Below are positions 46,108 through 57,300 of a stretch of DNA of 64,000 nt, in pieces. The notes below the pieces were generated by a model. The model had not been told where the DNA came from. It did no database searches and saw only the letters and a list, made by a program, of their open reading frames with translations. Position numbers and translations under genes: made by a program. The stretch covers positions 871,826-935,825 of the forward strand of contig JNVV01000011.1 in assembly GCA_000733355.1 (NCBI GenBank), written 5' to 3'. Numbering within the stretch: position 1 is the stretch's first letter; the number at the start of each line of letters is the position of its first letter. This stretch comes from Falciphora oryzae. Taxonomy: Eukaryota > Ascomycota > Sordariomycetes > Magnaporthales > Magnaporthaceae.

Positions 46108-47150
46108 CAAACGTGAGCGTGTGATGTGGCTTTTGTTATTCTTGCCCTGTGGCCTTTCCCTTCTCGCTTTTGTCGTTATTGTCTCTGCGAAGCGCTGCTT
46201 GACGGGTTTCTCCTTTTCCCTGCCTCTTTCGAGATACCACGCCATCTTTTTTTTCCCGCTCGTGTAGTACACAATCCCACTGCTGTCCTTTTTGTGTGAC
46301 ACACCCTCTGGCTGGCGCCTTCAAAAAGGCAAGTGGGAAGTGGACGAGGACTAAATCACAATTTTGCCAACCCAAAAATTTACCATATCAAGGGCACGTT
46401 CCGAAAAGGAATCGCGATTTGGAGTACTCTCCTCCATCCGCGTTCTTGCATCCTCCACCCACCTGAAAACAAGAGCAGATTGCCATATTCGGACAGGAGC
46501 TGCGTCACATGTGGTGTGGCCTGGCTGCGTTAAAAAGCTTCAGTCAACCAGTCTCGTTCGCTGTTGTTGTTATTATTGTTTTAGCCGCCTGCGGCTTCGC
46601 AGCCTGCCGACACTCTCCAATGCTAAGCGGCCGCACTAAGCATGTAGGTACCTGGTCCTGCTGCTGCTGTCCATCGTCGTGTGTGAGAGGTAGGTAGGAC
46701 GTGGATACCCGCCTATCCGCGTCCTCTAGAGAGGAAATCAAAAGGGAAGACGAAATAAAGTGATCCCGGGACAGTGACCCACCCCTGACTCTCCTTTGTC
46801 ACTTTCCCCGTCTCCTTCCAATCTCTCCTCTCTCTGTTTCCGGCCGAGGGCGTCGTCTGTCGTGCGAGGCTGCAACACCGGCCCCGGTCTATCGGCCGTT
46901 GTTCCAGCCCAACTTCCCGTCCCCGTGCTCCCGTATCCATAGGGAGGACGAGGTTTTCCTATTATGGGAGGAGGCGGACACCCAATATACAAACAAACAC
47001 ACGCCCCCACACGCAAGCAAAGCTTGACGAGGCCTCCCTCCGGCCACCGGCCTTTTCCGTGTTTGCACTTCTCCCCTCTCCTTCTCTACACAGATACTGC
47101 CATAGAATAGTCACGCCAAGCCTTCATTCAGAGAGCTCCCGCACATCACC
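46108..47150. other. Intergenic region before the GH72 gene
   Basis: Contains AGGTACCT at 46646-46653 and a GGTAGGTAGG run near 46689. The last 100 bases are CT-rich leader. No gene seen. Confidence 0.4.
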
Positions 47151-48506
47151 ATGTGGTTGTCTTGGCTCGCCGTGTTCTTGGCCAGCCTCGCCACGGCTGG
47201 TGCGATGCCCACCATAACTGCCTACGGGAACAAGTTTTTCACCAGCGAGGGCAGGCAGTTTATCATGAGAGGTAAGTACCTATGCTCCTGGGGCCCGGCT
47301 GCACCCACATTCCGGAACTAACTCGTCCGTTCCAGGCGTCGCTTATCAGTTGACTGAGGACGACCCGCTGGCCGACCCGGAGCAGTGCCGCCTGGACGCG
47401 CAGCTGATGCAAACGTTGGGCGCAAATGTGATTCGAGTATATCACGTCGACCCGGCCGCCGACCACAAAGAATGCATGTCCGCGTTTGCCAAGGCCGGCA
47501 TTTATACCTTGATCGACTTGGACACCTTCTCGACGTATGTACTCCCCAACAGCCCCTCGTGGACCCAGGAGCAATACCGGAGCTATGCAGCCGTCATGGA
47601 TGCCTTTTCGAGCTTCGACAACTCGCTGGGCTTCTTTGTCGGCAACGAGATAATCTCCATCGACAACCAGTCGCTGGCGGCGCCCTTCATCAAGGCGGCT
47701 GCGCGGGACATGAAGGCCTACCGCGACTCCAAGGGGTACCGCAAGTTCCCCATTGGCTACTCGGCCGCCGACATCGCCGAGCTGCGGCCCATGCTGCAGG
47801 ACTATCTCACCTGCGGCGGCAACGCTTCGCAGAACGTTGACTTCTTTGCCCTGAACTCGTATTCGTGGTGCGACCCCTCAAACTACGCCCAGTCCGGGTA
47901 CGCGAGCCTCCAGGCCCAGGCAAAGGACTTCCCTGTCCCCATCTTCTTCTCCGAGACGGGCTGCAACGTGTCCGGCCCGCGCCTGTTCGATGACCAGCAG
48001 GCCATCCTCGGGCCCGACATGATCCGGGACTGGAGCGGATCGCTCGTGTACGAATGGATACAGGAGCAGAACCACTATGGCTTGATCAGCTACGGCCCGC
48101 CCACCGACCCCAGCATCGTCGCGACCAACATCAAGGGGGGCTTTACCCGTAAAGGCACCCCCACCCCCGTCGTGCCCGACTTTGCCAACCTCAAGTCGCA
48201 GTGGGGCCGCATCCCGACCGCCACGGGCGTCTCGCGCTCCGACTACACCCCCTCCCCCTCCACCCCCCCTGTCCCGCCTCGACGCAGGGTGGGTGGCTGG
48301 TTAACGGCAATGTGGCTTTGCCGGCCCTGGGCGAGTCCTTCAGGGGCACCTTCACGCCTGCGCCGACCGCACAGCCGAGCCCGGACCCTGCCCCGGCGCC
48401 TTCCACAACGTCTACCCGAGGCGGCGCTGCCTCCCCGCTCAGAGAGTTTACCGGCATGACCACCGCCCCCGTCGCCCTCATGCTGTTCTTTGTCCTGTGG
48501 GGTTGA
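47151..48506 (+). CDS. GH72 beta-1,3-glucanosyltransferase (GEL/GAS type), frameshifted
   Basis: Exon 1 (47151-47271) encodes a signal peptide (about residues 1-19) and joins in phase to exon 2 (from 47336). The GH72 domain includes GVAYQ, the acid/base Glu145 in GNEII and the nucleophile Glu247 in FSETGCN, so catalysis looks intact. These enzymes cut and rejoin beta-1,3-glucan chains in the cell wall. At a run of seven C (48263-48269, about residue 350) the frame is lost. The next frame continues with CPASTQGGWLVNGNVALP, a Ser/Pro/Thr-rich stretch and a hydrophobic end (PVALMLFFVLWG) that looks like a GPI-anchor signal, ending at 48506. Unshifted reading stops at 48459 and lacks an anchor. 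One missing C would explain it, either a base-calling error or a true loss. No CBM43 is seen. Confidence 0.88.
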
Positions 48507-49387
48507 ACGGGACTATGGTTTCTTTTCTTCCCTGCTTTTTAACTGCTGCAATGAACTTCGAGACGTTCTTTTTTCTGAACGAGGTTAAAGGAGTTCAGGG
48601 CCGTGGTAGATGTACTTGGTTGCGTGCTTGGATCAAACACGGCCTCTCTGGGCTTGGAGGGATGTGCTGGCGTCAATCGTCTGACCTAGCTTCTGGTTAT
48701 GGGGACTTCTAACGATATGGGGTCTCGAGGGCGCTTGAGTTGGTCCGATCCAAGGCCTGCCTGTCTTATTTATGCTTGTTTCTAGCTCAACGTAGGTATG
48801 GCATCGATACGGCGTTGTGGGAGCGTCATGATAATGAGGTACTTGGGTAACAGGGGGATACCTGAGAGGTACTTAGGAAGATGGCATCTAAACAAGTGAA
48901 TCCCTCTTGCCGGAAGGATCCGAGTTATCACGCAGAGTGTGTGACCATGGCCCCAAGAGGGACAGAATAGCGGCCATACAAACTGGCCAGATATGGCAGG
49001 CAAGGTCTACTAGACTTTCCAAGAGTGTGACCACGGATTATTGACATATGCGAGGCAACACTGGCAAATACGAGTACCAAGCACCAAGATCGGATGAGCC
49101 ACGCGGGAGGCAGCACAATCATACCAAGCCAGACACACTGTGCCGATATATATACATATATAGACTTAGGCAAGTATGTATCGACTACATAGACAACCCA
49201 ATTATTTTTGAATGCATCCTGCTAACCCCTGATCGAAAGGACGGTAAGGGAAGATAACGAAAACGCCAAGCAATGCAGTAATGAAGAAATTGGAAAGCCG
49301 ACCACACCAGATAAAGACATCCCATAGGGCCAACCAGCACAGCCACGAGTTTCTCGTCCCATGTGGCTTGGCCCAAACCGCACCTAC
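48507..49387. other. Spacer between convergent GH72 and SOF1 genes
   Basis: 3' regions of both genes. It contains short TATATA stretches at about 49146-49162 and GGTACTT repeats near 48838-48875. No gene seen. Confidence 0.45.
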
Positions 49388-51253
49388 TCACTTTTCCTTT
49401 GCCAATATCATCTTTTCTCTCTCGGCCTTCCTCTTCTCGAACTTCTTCTTGGAATGCTTCCGCTCGTTCTCCTCCCTTCGCTTGATGGCCTTGAGCTCCT
49501 CGTCCTTGATCTCGGCTGCCTTCTTGACCACCCTGGGAATGTGACGATGGTTCTTGATGCGCCGTATGTCGGGCATGTGAGCGAATCGCGCGCTGAGGGC
49601 CTCGTTGTACTCCTCCGCCTGGCGCTGCCTCGCCGACTTGATACCCTCCCTCCTCGATGCCTTGGCCCTCCAGAGACGAACATTGCCGTCGTCGGAGCCG
49701 CTGAGCACGTACTTGTTGTCCGGCGTCCACACAGCCGAAAACACTCTCTGCATCCTCTTAGCTGGGGATTAGGGATTGTAGGTTAGCTTTTTGACTCTGT
49801 CGCAAGCCCTCATACCTGCCCCTCCTTGCCCAAGGGGTGGCTTACTGTGGTAAATATCAACGGAATGGCCCTTGTCCTTCCTCCAGAGCCTTATTGTGCG
49901 GTCGTAGGATGCTAGGTGCGCATGTGTCAGTCATCAATTTCCTTGAGCAAGACGCGAGCGGTCTAGTCAGCTTACCCGAAACAAGCTCTTCACCGTTGGG
50001 AGAAAACTGCACGTCCATGACGGCAGCAACATGGCCCTTCAGTACGTTCAAGGCGCGATCGATCTTGCGCATGTCAAATCTGCGGAAACGGTACAGGGTG
50101 CGACGGATGTGTCAGCAGGGGTCCTTGCCAACCAGGGAGAGAACCGGCGATCAGGGGCACGAGAAAAAAAAAAGGGGGGGTTGACGCACATGTAGATGTT
50201 GTGGTCCTCGCTAGCCACAGCAAAGTTAAATGCCTCCATGGGGTTCCAAGCGAACTTGTTGGAGGTAAAGTTGAGGACAGTCTTGTGCAGCGGCATCGAA
50301 GTGCGGAGATCGTACCTAGAGCGCTCGAGGGTCAGCTGCCTGTTTTTGTCAGGCTCCGCCGTACTTCTTTGTTACTTACAGAACGATGCCACGATCCGAG
50401 GCGCACGACCCGAGGATGGACTGCTCCACCTGGTTGAATGCGACGGAGTTGATAGTGTCGGTAGATGTGGGCCAGCGCAGGACCTCGGGGGCGGTGCTGT
50501 GGCGTTCCAGATCGTAGATCGAGATGACACCAGACGATGCAGCGAACGAGTTGCGCGATCGGTGGTGGGAGATGGACGTGAACGCGTTGGCGCCCAGCCA
50601 GGTGGAGAGAGGAGCCGAGTTGGGGGCTTGTTCGGGGGAGAAGAGCTTGATTGTGCGATCGGCCGCGCAGGTCAGAAGCTTCTGGTCCTTGGTGAAGCAG
50701 AGGCCTCTGACTATGTTCTCGTGTGCGGTGGTGTGCCACTGGAGCGGGCCGCCGTGTTAGTGGCGTCTTCGGTGTCCGCGCGTGGAGGAGATATGAGGGG
50801 GTACTGACGGCTTCCTCGCGGCTGGTCAGGTCCCAGATCTTCACAACGCCGTCGGCGCTCCCCGACGCCACTCGCGAGAGGGATTCGGGGTCCATTGTCA
50901 TGGAGAAGACCGAGTCGACATGGCCCTTGCCCAGCTGGCAGATAAAAGGGGCGGCGAACATGCTATGCACATGTCCATAATCAGCATCGACTGGCCGAAG
51001 ACCAGCATGGGAAGGGGGGCTGGACGGACCGCTCCAGCTTGACAGCATTGAGGGCACGCTGGTATTCCCTGGCCCTCTCGAAAGGGTGGAGGGCTGGGTC
51101 GACGTTCTTGGGCTTCCTGGCGACGTCGGAGCCCGCAGGCTGCTGGGGAGCCCGGCTCAGTCTGCGGTGGTGTGTCGCGAGGACATTGGCGGTTGGTTAG
51201 CAGGCGAACAAGAGCAGCCGCGGCGCGGGAGAGGCTCACGCTTTAATCTTCAT
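49388..51253 (-). CDS. sof1: SOF1/DCAF13, WD40 protein of the small-subunit processome
   Basis: Eight exons (51253-51240, 51161-51030, 50962-50809, 50738-50380, 50315-50190, 50079-49976, 49911-49846, 49761-49388) join in phase to about 442 residues, the usual SOF1 length. Exon 1 is only 14 bases and encodes MKIK plus part of Ala5, as in the family. WD40 repeats run from about residue 55 to 350, for example RVASGSADGVVKIWDL, LVSASYDRTIRLW and YVLSGSDDGNVRLWRAKAS. The C-terminal Sof1 domain has the conserved IRRIKNHRHIPRVVKKA and a Lys/Glu-rich end. Sof1 works with U3 snoRNP in the nucleolus for 18S rRNA maturation. It is head to head with RPN6. Confidence 0.95.
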
Positions 51254-51990
51254 CGTTCTGCTGTGCTTTGTAGCTCTGTGTGAAGCAGCGGGGGCGTTAA
51301 GGCAGCAGACTTTTTGTCCAGCGACATTTGGTCGATAGGAAGCCCCGCCGCTGCGACGGATGGCTGCAGCAGGGGTGTGCTTCCAGGGGAGCGTCGCGTC
51401 CCTGCTCGCATGCGGTTCCACAGTTGCCAAAATTTTGGCGGTCAGCAAAATTCTGCCATGCCTACCGCCGGAGGAGTCGCAGCAGCCAGCATGGAGGCAG
51501 GGGCAAGGTTTATCCGGCCGGACCAGCCTACCTAGGTTGCCACTGATCGCCTATCGCTTATTGCTGCAGCGCAGGTGCCCTAGCACGAGGCGCCGTCGCC
51601 TTGGCGCTTTCGTGTGCGGCTGCAACCTACTACCAGTTGGAGAGCTCTACCCGGAATTGAGCTCAACACCGACCGCCACCACGGCCACCACCATCGGCAA
51701 CGTCCTGTCCCTAGCAAAGCCCAGCAAAACAGCGACAAGGCCGCGCAGCCCACGGCAACGCAGCCTCGCCCAGACATAATCGACTCCGACTGAAGCTCAA
51801 CTGCCACCGACGACCGCCGCCCGCCCAAGCAACGCCGGCGCACACGCACTCGCCCTCGCCAGTATCCTTCGGCCCTGCCCATCGACAGCAAAACCCAGCG
51901 GGCTCTCGCCGCAGTCCTGGTCCGGCCCAGAATACCAACCGCCTTGCGGGCTCGACATCGGCCGTTATAGACACCTGATCTCCTTCAAAT
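51254..51990. promoter_or_regulatory. Shared divergent promoter region of SOF1 and RPN6
   Basis: 737 bases between two divergent growth genes. It contains ACCTAGGT at 51530-51537, near the middle. No coding sequence seen. Co-regulation is inferred from layout only. Confidence 0.5.
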
Positions 51991-53432
51991 ATGGCTGCCG
52001 GAGACTCACCGAGGCTTCGCGAGGCCCGCGAGGCCGCCAAGACGAACCCAAAAAAGGCCGAGGACATGTACAAGGAAATCATCTCGAAGCCTCCATCTGT
52101 CAACTCGGACGATGCAACCCGCGAGTACGAGACTGCGCTGATCAGGCTGGGCGAGCTGTACCGAGACCAGAAGTAAGTCAGCCGCCGAGGGGCTGAGCGG
52201 AGCCCCTCCCTGTGCTATGGAGTCTGCGGGTTGACACTGACCTCCCGCGGCTGCAAGGAACTCCAACGACCTTGTCGATCTAGTCACAAGGAGCCGGACA
52301 GTGCTCTCATCCTTTGCCAAAGCGAAGACGGCGAAGCTCGGTATGTTTTCCTCTGTCTGCAGCGTCCGCTGGTGGTGACGCTCTTTCATCTAACTCAATC
52401 GACACACGTACGCGCGCACGCACAGTCCGACAGCTTCTCGACCTCTTTGAGGACATCCCCAACACGACGGACCTGCAGATCTCGGTCACCAAGTCATGTA
52501 TAGAGTGGGCGACGTCGGAGCGGCGGACGTTCCTCCGGCAGAACCTTGAGACGCGACTTGTGACACTGATGATGGCTAAGCAGTCGTACTACGAGGCCCT
52601 GACGCTCATCAACGGGCTCCTGCGCGAGCTGAAGCGCCTAGACGACAAGCTGGTGCTGGTCGAGGTGCAGCTGCTCGAGTCGCGCGTCTACCACGCGCTG
52701 GGAAACATCTCCAAGGCCCGCGCCGCCCTGACCAGCGCCCGCACCAGCGCCGCCTCGGTCTACACGCCGCCCCTGCTGCAGGCCAACCTGGACATGCAGT
52801 CGGGCATGCTGCACGCCGAGGACCGGGACTTCAACACCGCCTTCAGCTACTTCATTGAAGCCCTAGACGGCTACCACACCCAGGACGAGCCGCAGCGCGC
52901 CACGGCCGCCCTGCAGTACATGCTGCTGTGCAAGATCATGCTCAACCTGGTCGACGACGTCAACAACCTCATGACATCCAAGCAGGCCGCCAAGTACGCC
53001 GGCCAGTCGCTCGAGGCCATGAAAGCCATCGCCCGCGCGCACGCGAACCGCTCGCTCGAAGAGTACGAACAGTCGCTGGCCCTCTACCGCCATGAGCTCG
53101 GCGGCGACGCCTTTGTGCGATCCCACCTGCGCCGTCTCTACGACGCCATGCTGGAACAGAACCTGATCAAGGTCATTGAGCCCTTCTCCCGCGTCGAGAT
53201 CGACCACATCGCCAAGATGGTCGGCCTCGACACCCAGCAAGTCGAGCGCAAGCTGTCGCAGATGATCCTCGACAAGGTGATTGTCGGCGTCCTCGATCAA
53301 GGCGCCGGATGCCTCATCATCTTTGACGAGACTCAGCGTGACGAGGCCTACGACGCAGCCCTAGCCACCATCGACAAGCTCAGTAGCGTCGTCGATGTGC
53401 TCTATACCAATCAGGCATCCATGCTCGAGTAA
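51991..53432 (+). CDS. rpn6: 26S proteasome regulatory subunit RPN6 (PSMD11)
   Basis: Three exons (51991-52172, 52258-52340, 52426-53432) join in phase to 423 residues, matching the usual length of about 420. Helical TPR-like repeats fill most of the protein, with SYYEALTLINGLLRELKRLDDK and ESRVYHALGNISKARAALTSAR as typical stretches. A PCI domain with a winged-helix end occupies about residues 230-390 (HLRRLYDAMLEQNLIKVIEPF, VEIDHIAKMVGLDTQQVERKLSQMI). A final helix (YDAALATIDKLSSVVDVLY) is the lid helical-bundle element. Rpn6 clamps the lid to the base and core of the proteasome. Nothing is odd about it. Confidence 0.96.
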
Positions 53433-54320
53433 AGTCCTCGCGCGCACAAGGCGGTGTTTGCGTGCCCTCGGCCGGCTGCTTCTATTTCTCTGCGTGGCGG
53501 CCTGCACAAGGCATGCCGGTCAAGTTTGGTGGCGGCGGGTTTGCGTTTGTAATACTAGAACAAGTAGCCGGCGCCGTCCTCAAGTTTATCACAGGGGTTA
53601 TCGCGTTTGATACTGACAACTTGACTTGGAACATGCCCATTGTTTTATTTGTCATGTGCTGCCCTCCGACTGCCAAGCACAGCCCTCACGAAATCGAAAT
53701 AAGCACATATCTTGCTGTGGTACCTATAAAAGGTGTCATTGTGCGCCCAGGTTGACTGGCTAGCAGCTGCCTTTATGCGTATCCGGTAGGTGTATGGACA
53801 TTTTACGATCAAGGCTGTGAGGGAGGTGCCAGTGTCTTCTCTTGTTGTGTGGTGATTATTTGACCGTGCTATTTGCGGATATGGCCATATAGGCATGTCA
53901 TCGTGTTCCGATCCCAAGCTCGACTCCTCAAAGATCCAAAAGCAGGATTTCAGAAAAATAAACAGGAAGTTTGAAAATAAGAACCCGGAACGCCAGCCAG
54001 TATAAGACGCCCAAGAACCAACCATGCAGGTGATAGACAGTCACCAGTCCCCAGCCACCAAATCCAACTACACGCAAGGGCTGATAGGCACACGTGGATG
54101 CAGGGAGGACATGGCGACAGGGGAATGCAGAACACCCACAAAGAACACCGTCGATGCCAAATTAAACGATTGCCCGCAGGCTGTGACGAGGGGTAAAAAC
54201 AAGGGAGCAAAACTAACGTCCATCGCTTAGACATTCGGAGAAGGAAAATGCAACTTTCAAATACAAAAGTTCGTGCGAGGAGGCAACGGCCATTGAATTG
54301 GCTGGCTGGTTCAGTCTGGA
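53433..54320. other. Spacer between convergent RPN6 and AT-hook genes
   Basis: Non-coding 3' regions. Includes GGTACCTATAAAAGG near 53719-53733. No gene seen. Confidence 0.45.
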
Positions 54321-57300
54321 TCAGCTGGCCTGGCTGCTCCGTGTTGTGCCGAGGGGCCTCGGCCGCGCGCCCTTGGCAGCCCGGCGCCTCTCCTCGCCGA
54401 CCAGCAGGGCAAAGAGGCGCTTCGAGAGCACGTGCTCGTCCCAAACGCAGCCGGCGCCCAGCTCCGTCCGGAACGCGTCCACGACGTCGAGGTGCCACTG
54501 ATCCAGCGCCATGGACTCGCCCTGTGCCGAGACGTGTTTGCCCAGGAGCGCCGCCGACCGACGCTTCTGCGAAATGCTGACGCGGTGCTGTAGCTGGAAG
54601 TTGAGCGAGCCCTTGCGGCGCTCCTGCAGCAAGGCGTCCATGCGGACCCAATGTGCCCGACTCCACTGTGTCTGCGAGAGACGCAGTGCCGCGTCTGCCG
54701 TCGTAGCCCCAGCTCCCGTCGGGGGCGCAAGCACGACGGACTGGCGCAAGACCGAGATGGGCTTCGGCGCAACCTTGCCCCCGAGCGATGTTGAAGGATC
54801 TCTAGTCTTGTTCTCCTTATTCGTTTCACCCCCCGCCGGCCGCTGCACGTCGACTTGCATAGGCTCCGAGTCCAAGTCCATGGCATCACCGCCGCCCGCT
54901 ACTTGCGGGAGACCCTGATGCGCCCGGGTCTGCTCGAGCCCAAGAGGCGATAGGGTGCTGCTTGTGAACTCAACCACGCGACCGGGGGTCTTAGGCTTGA
55001 GAGGCGAGCGGAGACACGACTTGGTCGGAGATGCGGCCCGGTTAGGTAGCGGCTTCAGTGTTGGCGCCACGAAGCTCGACTCATCCTCGTCTGGCTCAGC
55101 GTCGCTGGGAGCATGACGGCCCTCGTCGGGGTCGACTGTGTCCTCGGCAGACGCGTTGTGGCTGGCGCCGCCAGAGCCCCCTGGGGAAAACAGCCAACCA
55201 CCCGAGCTGACCACATGTGGCGTGAAGTTACGTTTTTGCGGGAGTCGTGCGAAGAGGGGCTTCGGTGGCGCCCGCTTCGACGATGCCGATGGTCGAACCT
55301 CACTAACATGCGGCTGGTGAGGAGGTGCAGGGGAGAATAGGTCCAGCCTACGTTGGCCGTTGGGCTGAAATACCTTCTGTGCCACCGAGGACGGCGGGTT
55401 CTGGCTCTGGCTTGCCGACCTCGCCGCAATGGATTCACGCGCCACTGCTGGCTGCAGGGGCGGGACAACCGATCCCGACAGTTGCTTGCGACTGTCTTTG
55501 GTAGGCTGAGCTGGAGCGGCGTCATCAGTACCGTCAGCCGCAAATGGCTGCAGCCGAGGCACAACAGCCGGAGAGGAGAAGAAGTTGGACAGGTCAACTC
55601 TGGCGGCTGATGTGCGAGCCACCTGAACAGGTAGCGGTTGTTCGCGGCGCCTAGGCAGAGACGCCTGAGACAAGTCCCGCTCTTGCACCGACAGTAGCGA
55701 GAACTCTTCCGACGAGCTGGCCACTCGAGGGGTGGCAGTCTTTGTCCACGGACTAGGGAGCTTGGCTCGGCTCCACAGGTTGAGTGTTGGGTCTTGTGCC
55801 AGCACGGGCTTGGCCGGGGATGGAGTCGGCCGAGATGCCTCGAATGCCCAGATGTCATCATCGTCTTCATCGACTTCAGGAGGCTCCGACCCATCCTGGG
55901 ACAGGCGCTCTTCCTCGACAGGCACGCCAGCGCCCACGTTATTATCATCGTGACCACTGCGGCGAAGCCTTAAATCATCTATGTGGCCCGAGACAGGACC
56001 GCTCGACGTAGCGGCGCTCGAGGCAGAGGAGCCTTGTGTCGGCTGACTTCCGACTGCCACTACGCTTTCAGGCGCCTCCCAATCCATGGCGTCTTCGACC
56101 CCATCCCTGGCAGCTCGTGTTGAGCTCGTGAGCGATTCCAGACCTGGCTCCTCCAGCGGAAGTGACGGCTTTTTAGCTCGGGGGACGGCTTTCGGGCTTG
56201 GCATGTCCGAATCTGGAGCAAATGGATCCTCCGCGGTAGCCTGAGGAACAATTGTCCGTGGTGAGAATATTTGCGCCCCCTGAGAGACGAGACTCTTGAT
56301 TTGGCTGAGTGGATTCAGGACCTGGGTCCAGGATCTCTCCGATCTCATCACAGAGGACGGCTTGGGGGCCGCGTCTCGAGTTGGAGGCTCCGGGGAAGGC
56401 GCCGCCGTGACACCCGGCCGTGTAGTGTCAGGGTCTTCGATATCTCGGGACACTGAGGACCTAAAGGGACTGCCTAGAGTACTCTCTGCTCCTTTGGGAG
56501 ATGGCGGGTCCGACGTGACGTGCTGGAGAGCTCTCCCGACCCGCACGATTGGCGAGAGAGCAGGCCTAGCAGCGAGTGAAGGCAGATCTACATTGTCGGA
56601 TTGTCCGTCCTGGTCTGATCGTGGTGAGAGTGGCGAGGATCGGGCAGCGGCCTCGAGGCTTTCTGTAGGGTCTTGCCTTGTGTCGCTCGCAACACCTGGG
56701 GGCATTGGGCGGCTGGCTTCGTCGGCCGAAGGTCTGAGCGCCGGTGGAGAAGACCGCAGCTCATCGTCTCGGGCGTCATCCGACGCCATCGCTGCATCCT
56801 CCGATACCTTCACCGGGGGCTCCTCGTCGACCGGCGGTGGCGTCTCATCTGGTGTCAACAATTTGCTTGCAGCATCTGACGGAGGGGCAGAGTCTATCAC
56901 CATTGATCCTGGCTCGGCAGACTGCGCCTTCTCATCATTTTCCATCGCTTCTTCCTCGCCGTCGTAGTCATCGTCGTCGTCGGGGCTGTTATCGATATCA
57001 TGGTCCTCTACCCTCCCCTCTGCCTCATCCTCCTCTTCCGACAGAAGATCCTGGTGTCGTTGAAGTGGGCGTGGGGTTGCGGCCTTGAGCACAGCTTCGG
57101 GGATCTCGGAAAATGAGTCGTCATAGACACTTGCCTCCTCCGGGGCCGCATGTACCTCTTGATTACGAGACGCGAGCGGAGTATCCAGCAGCGACTCGTC
57201 CCTTCTCAAGGACTTGAGAGCGAGCTGCCTGCTAAGTGGCGTGGCATTTTTCCCCCGCCTTGGACTGTCGGCCCACGTCCTAGTTGCGTTGTTGGCATTT

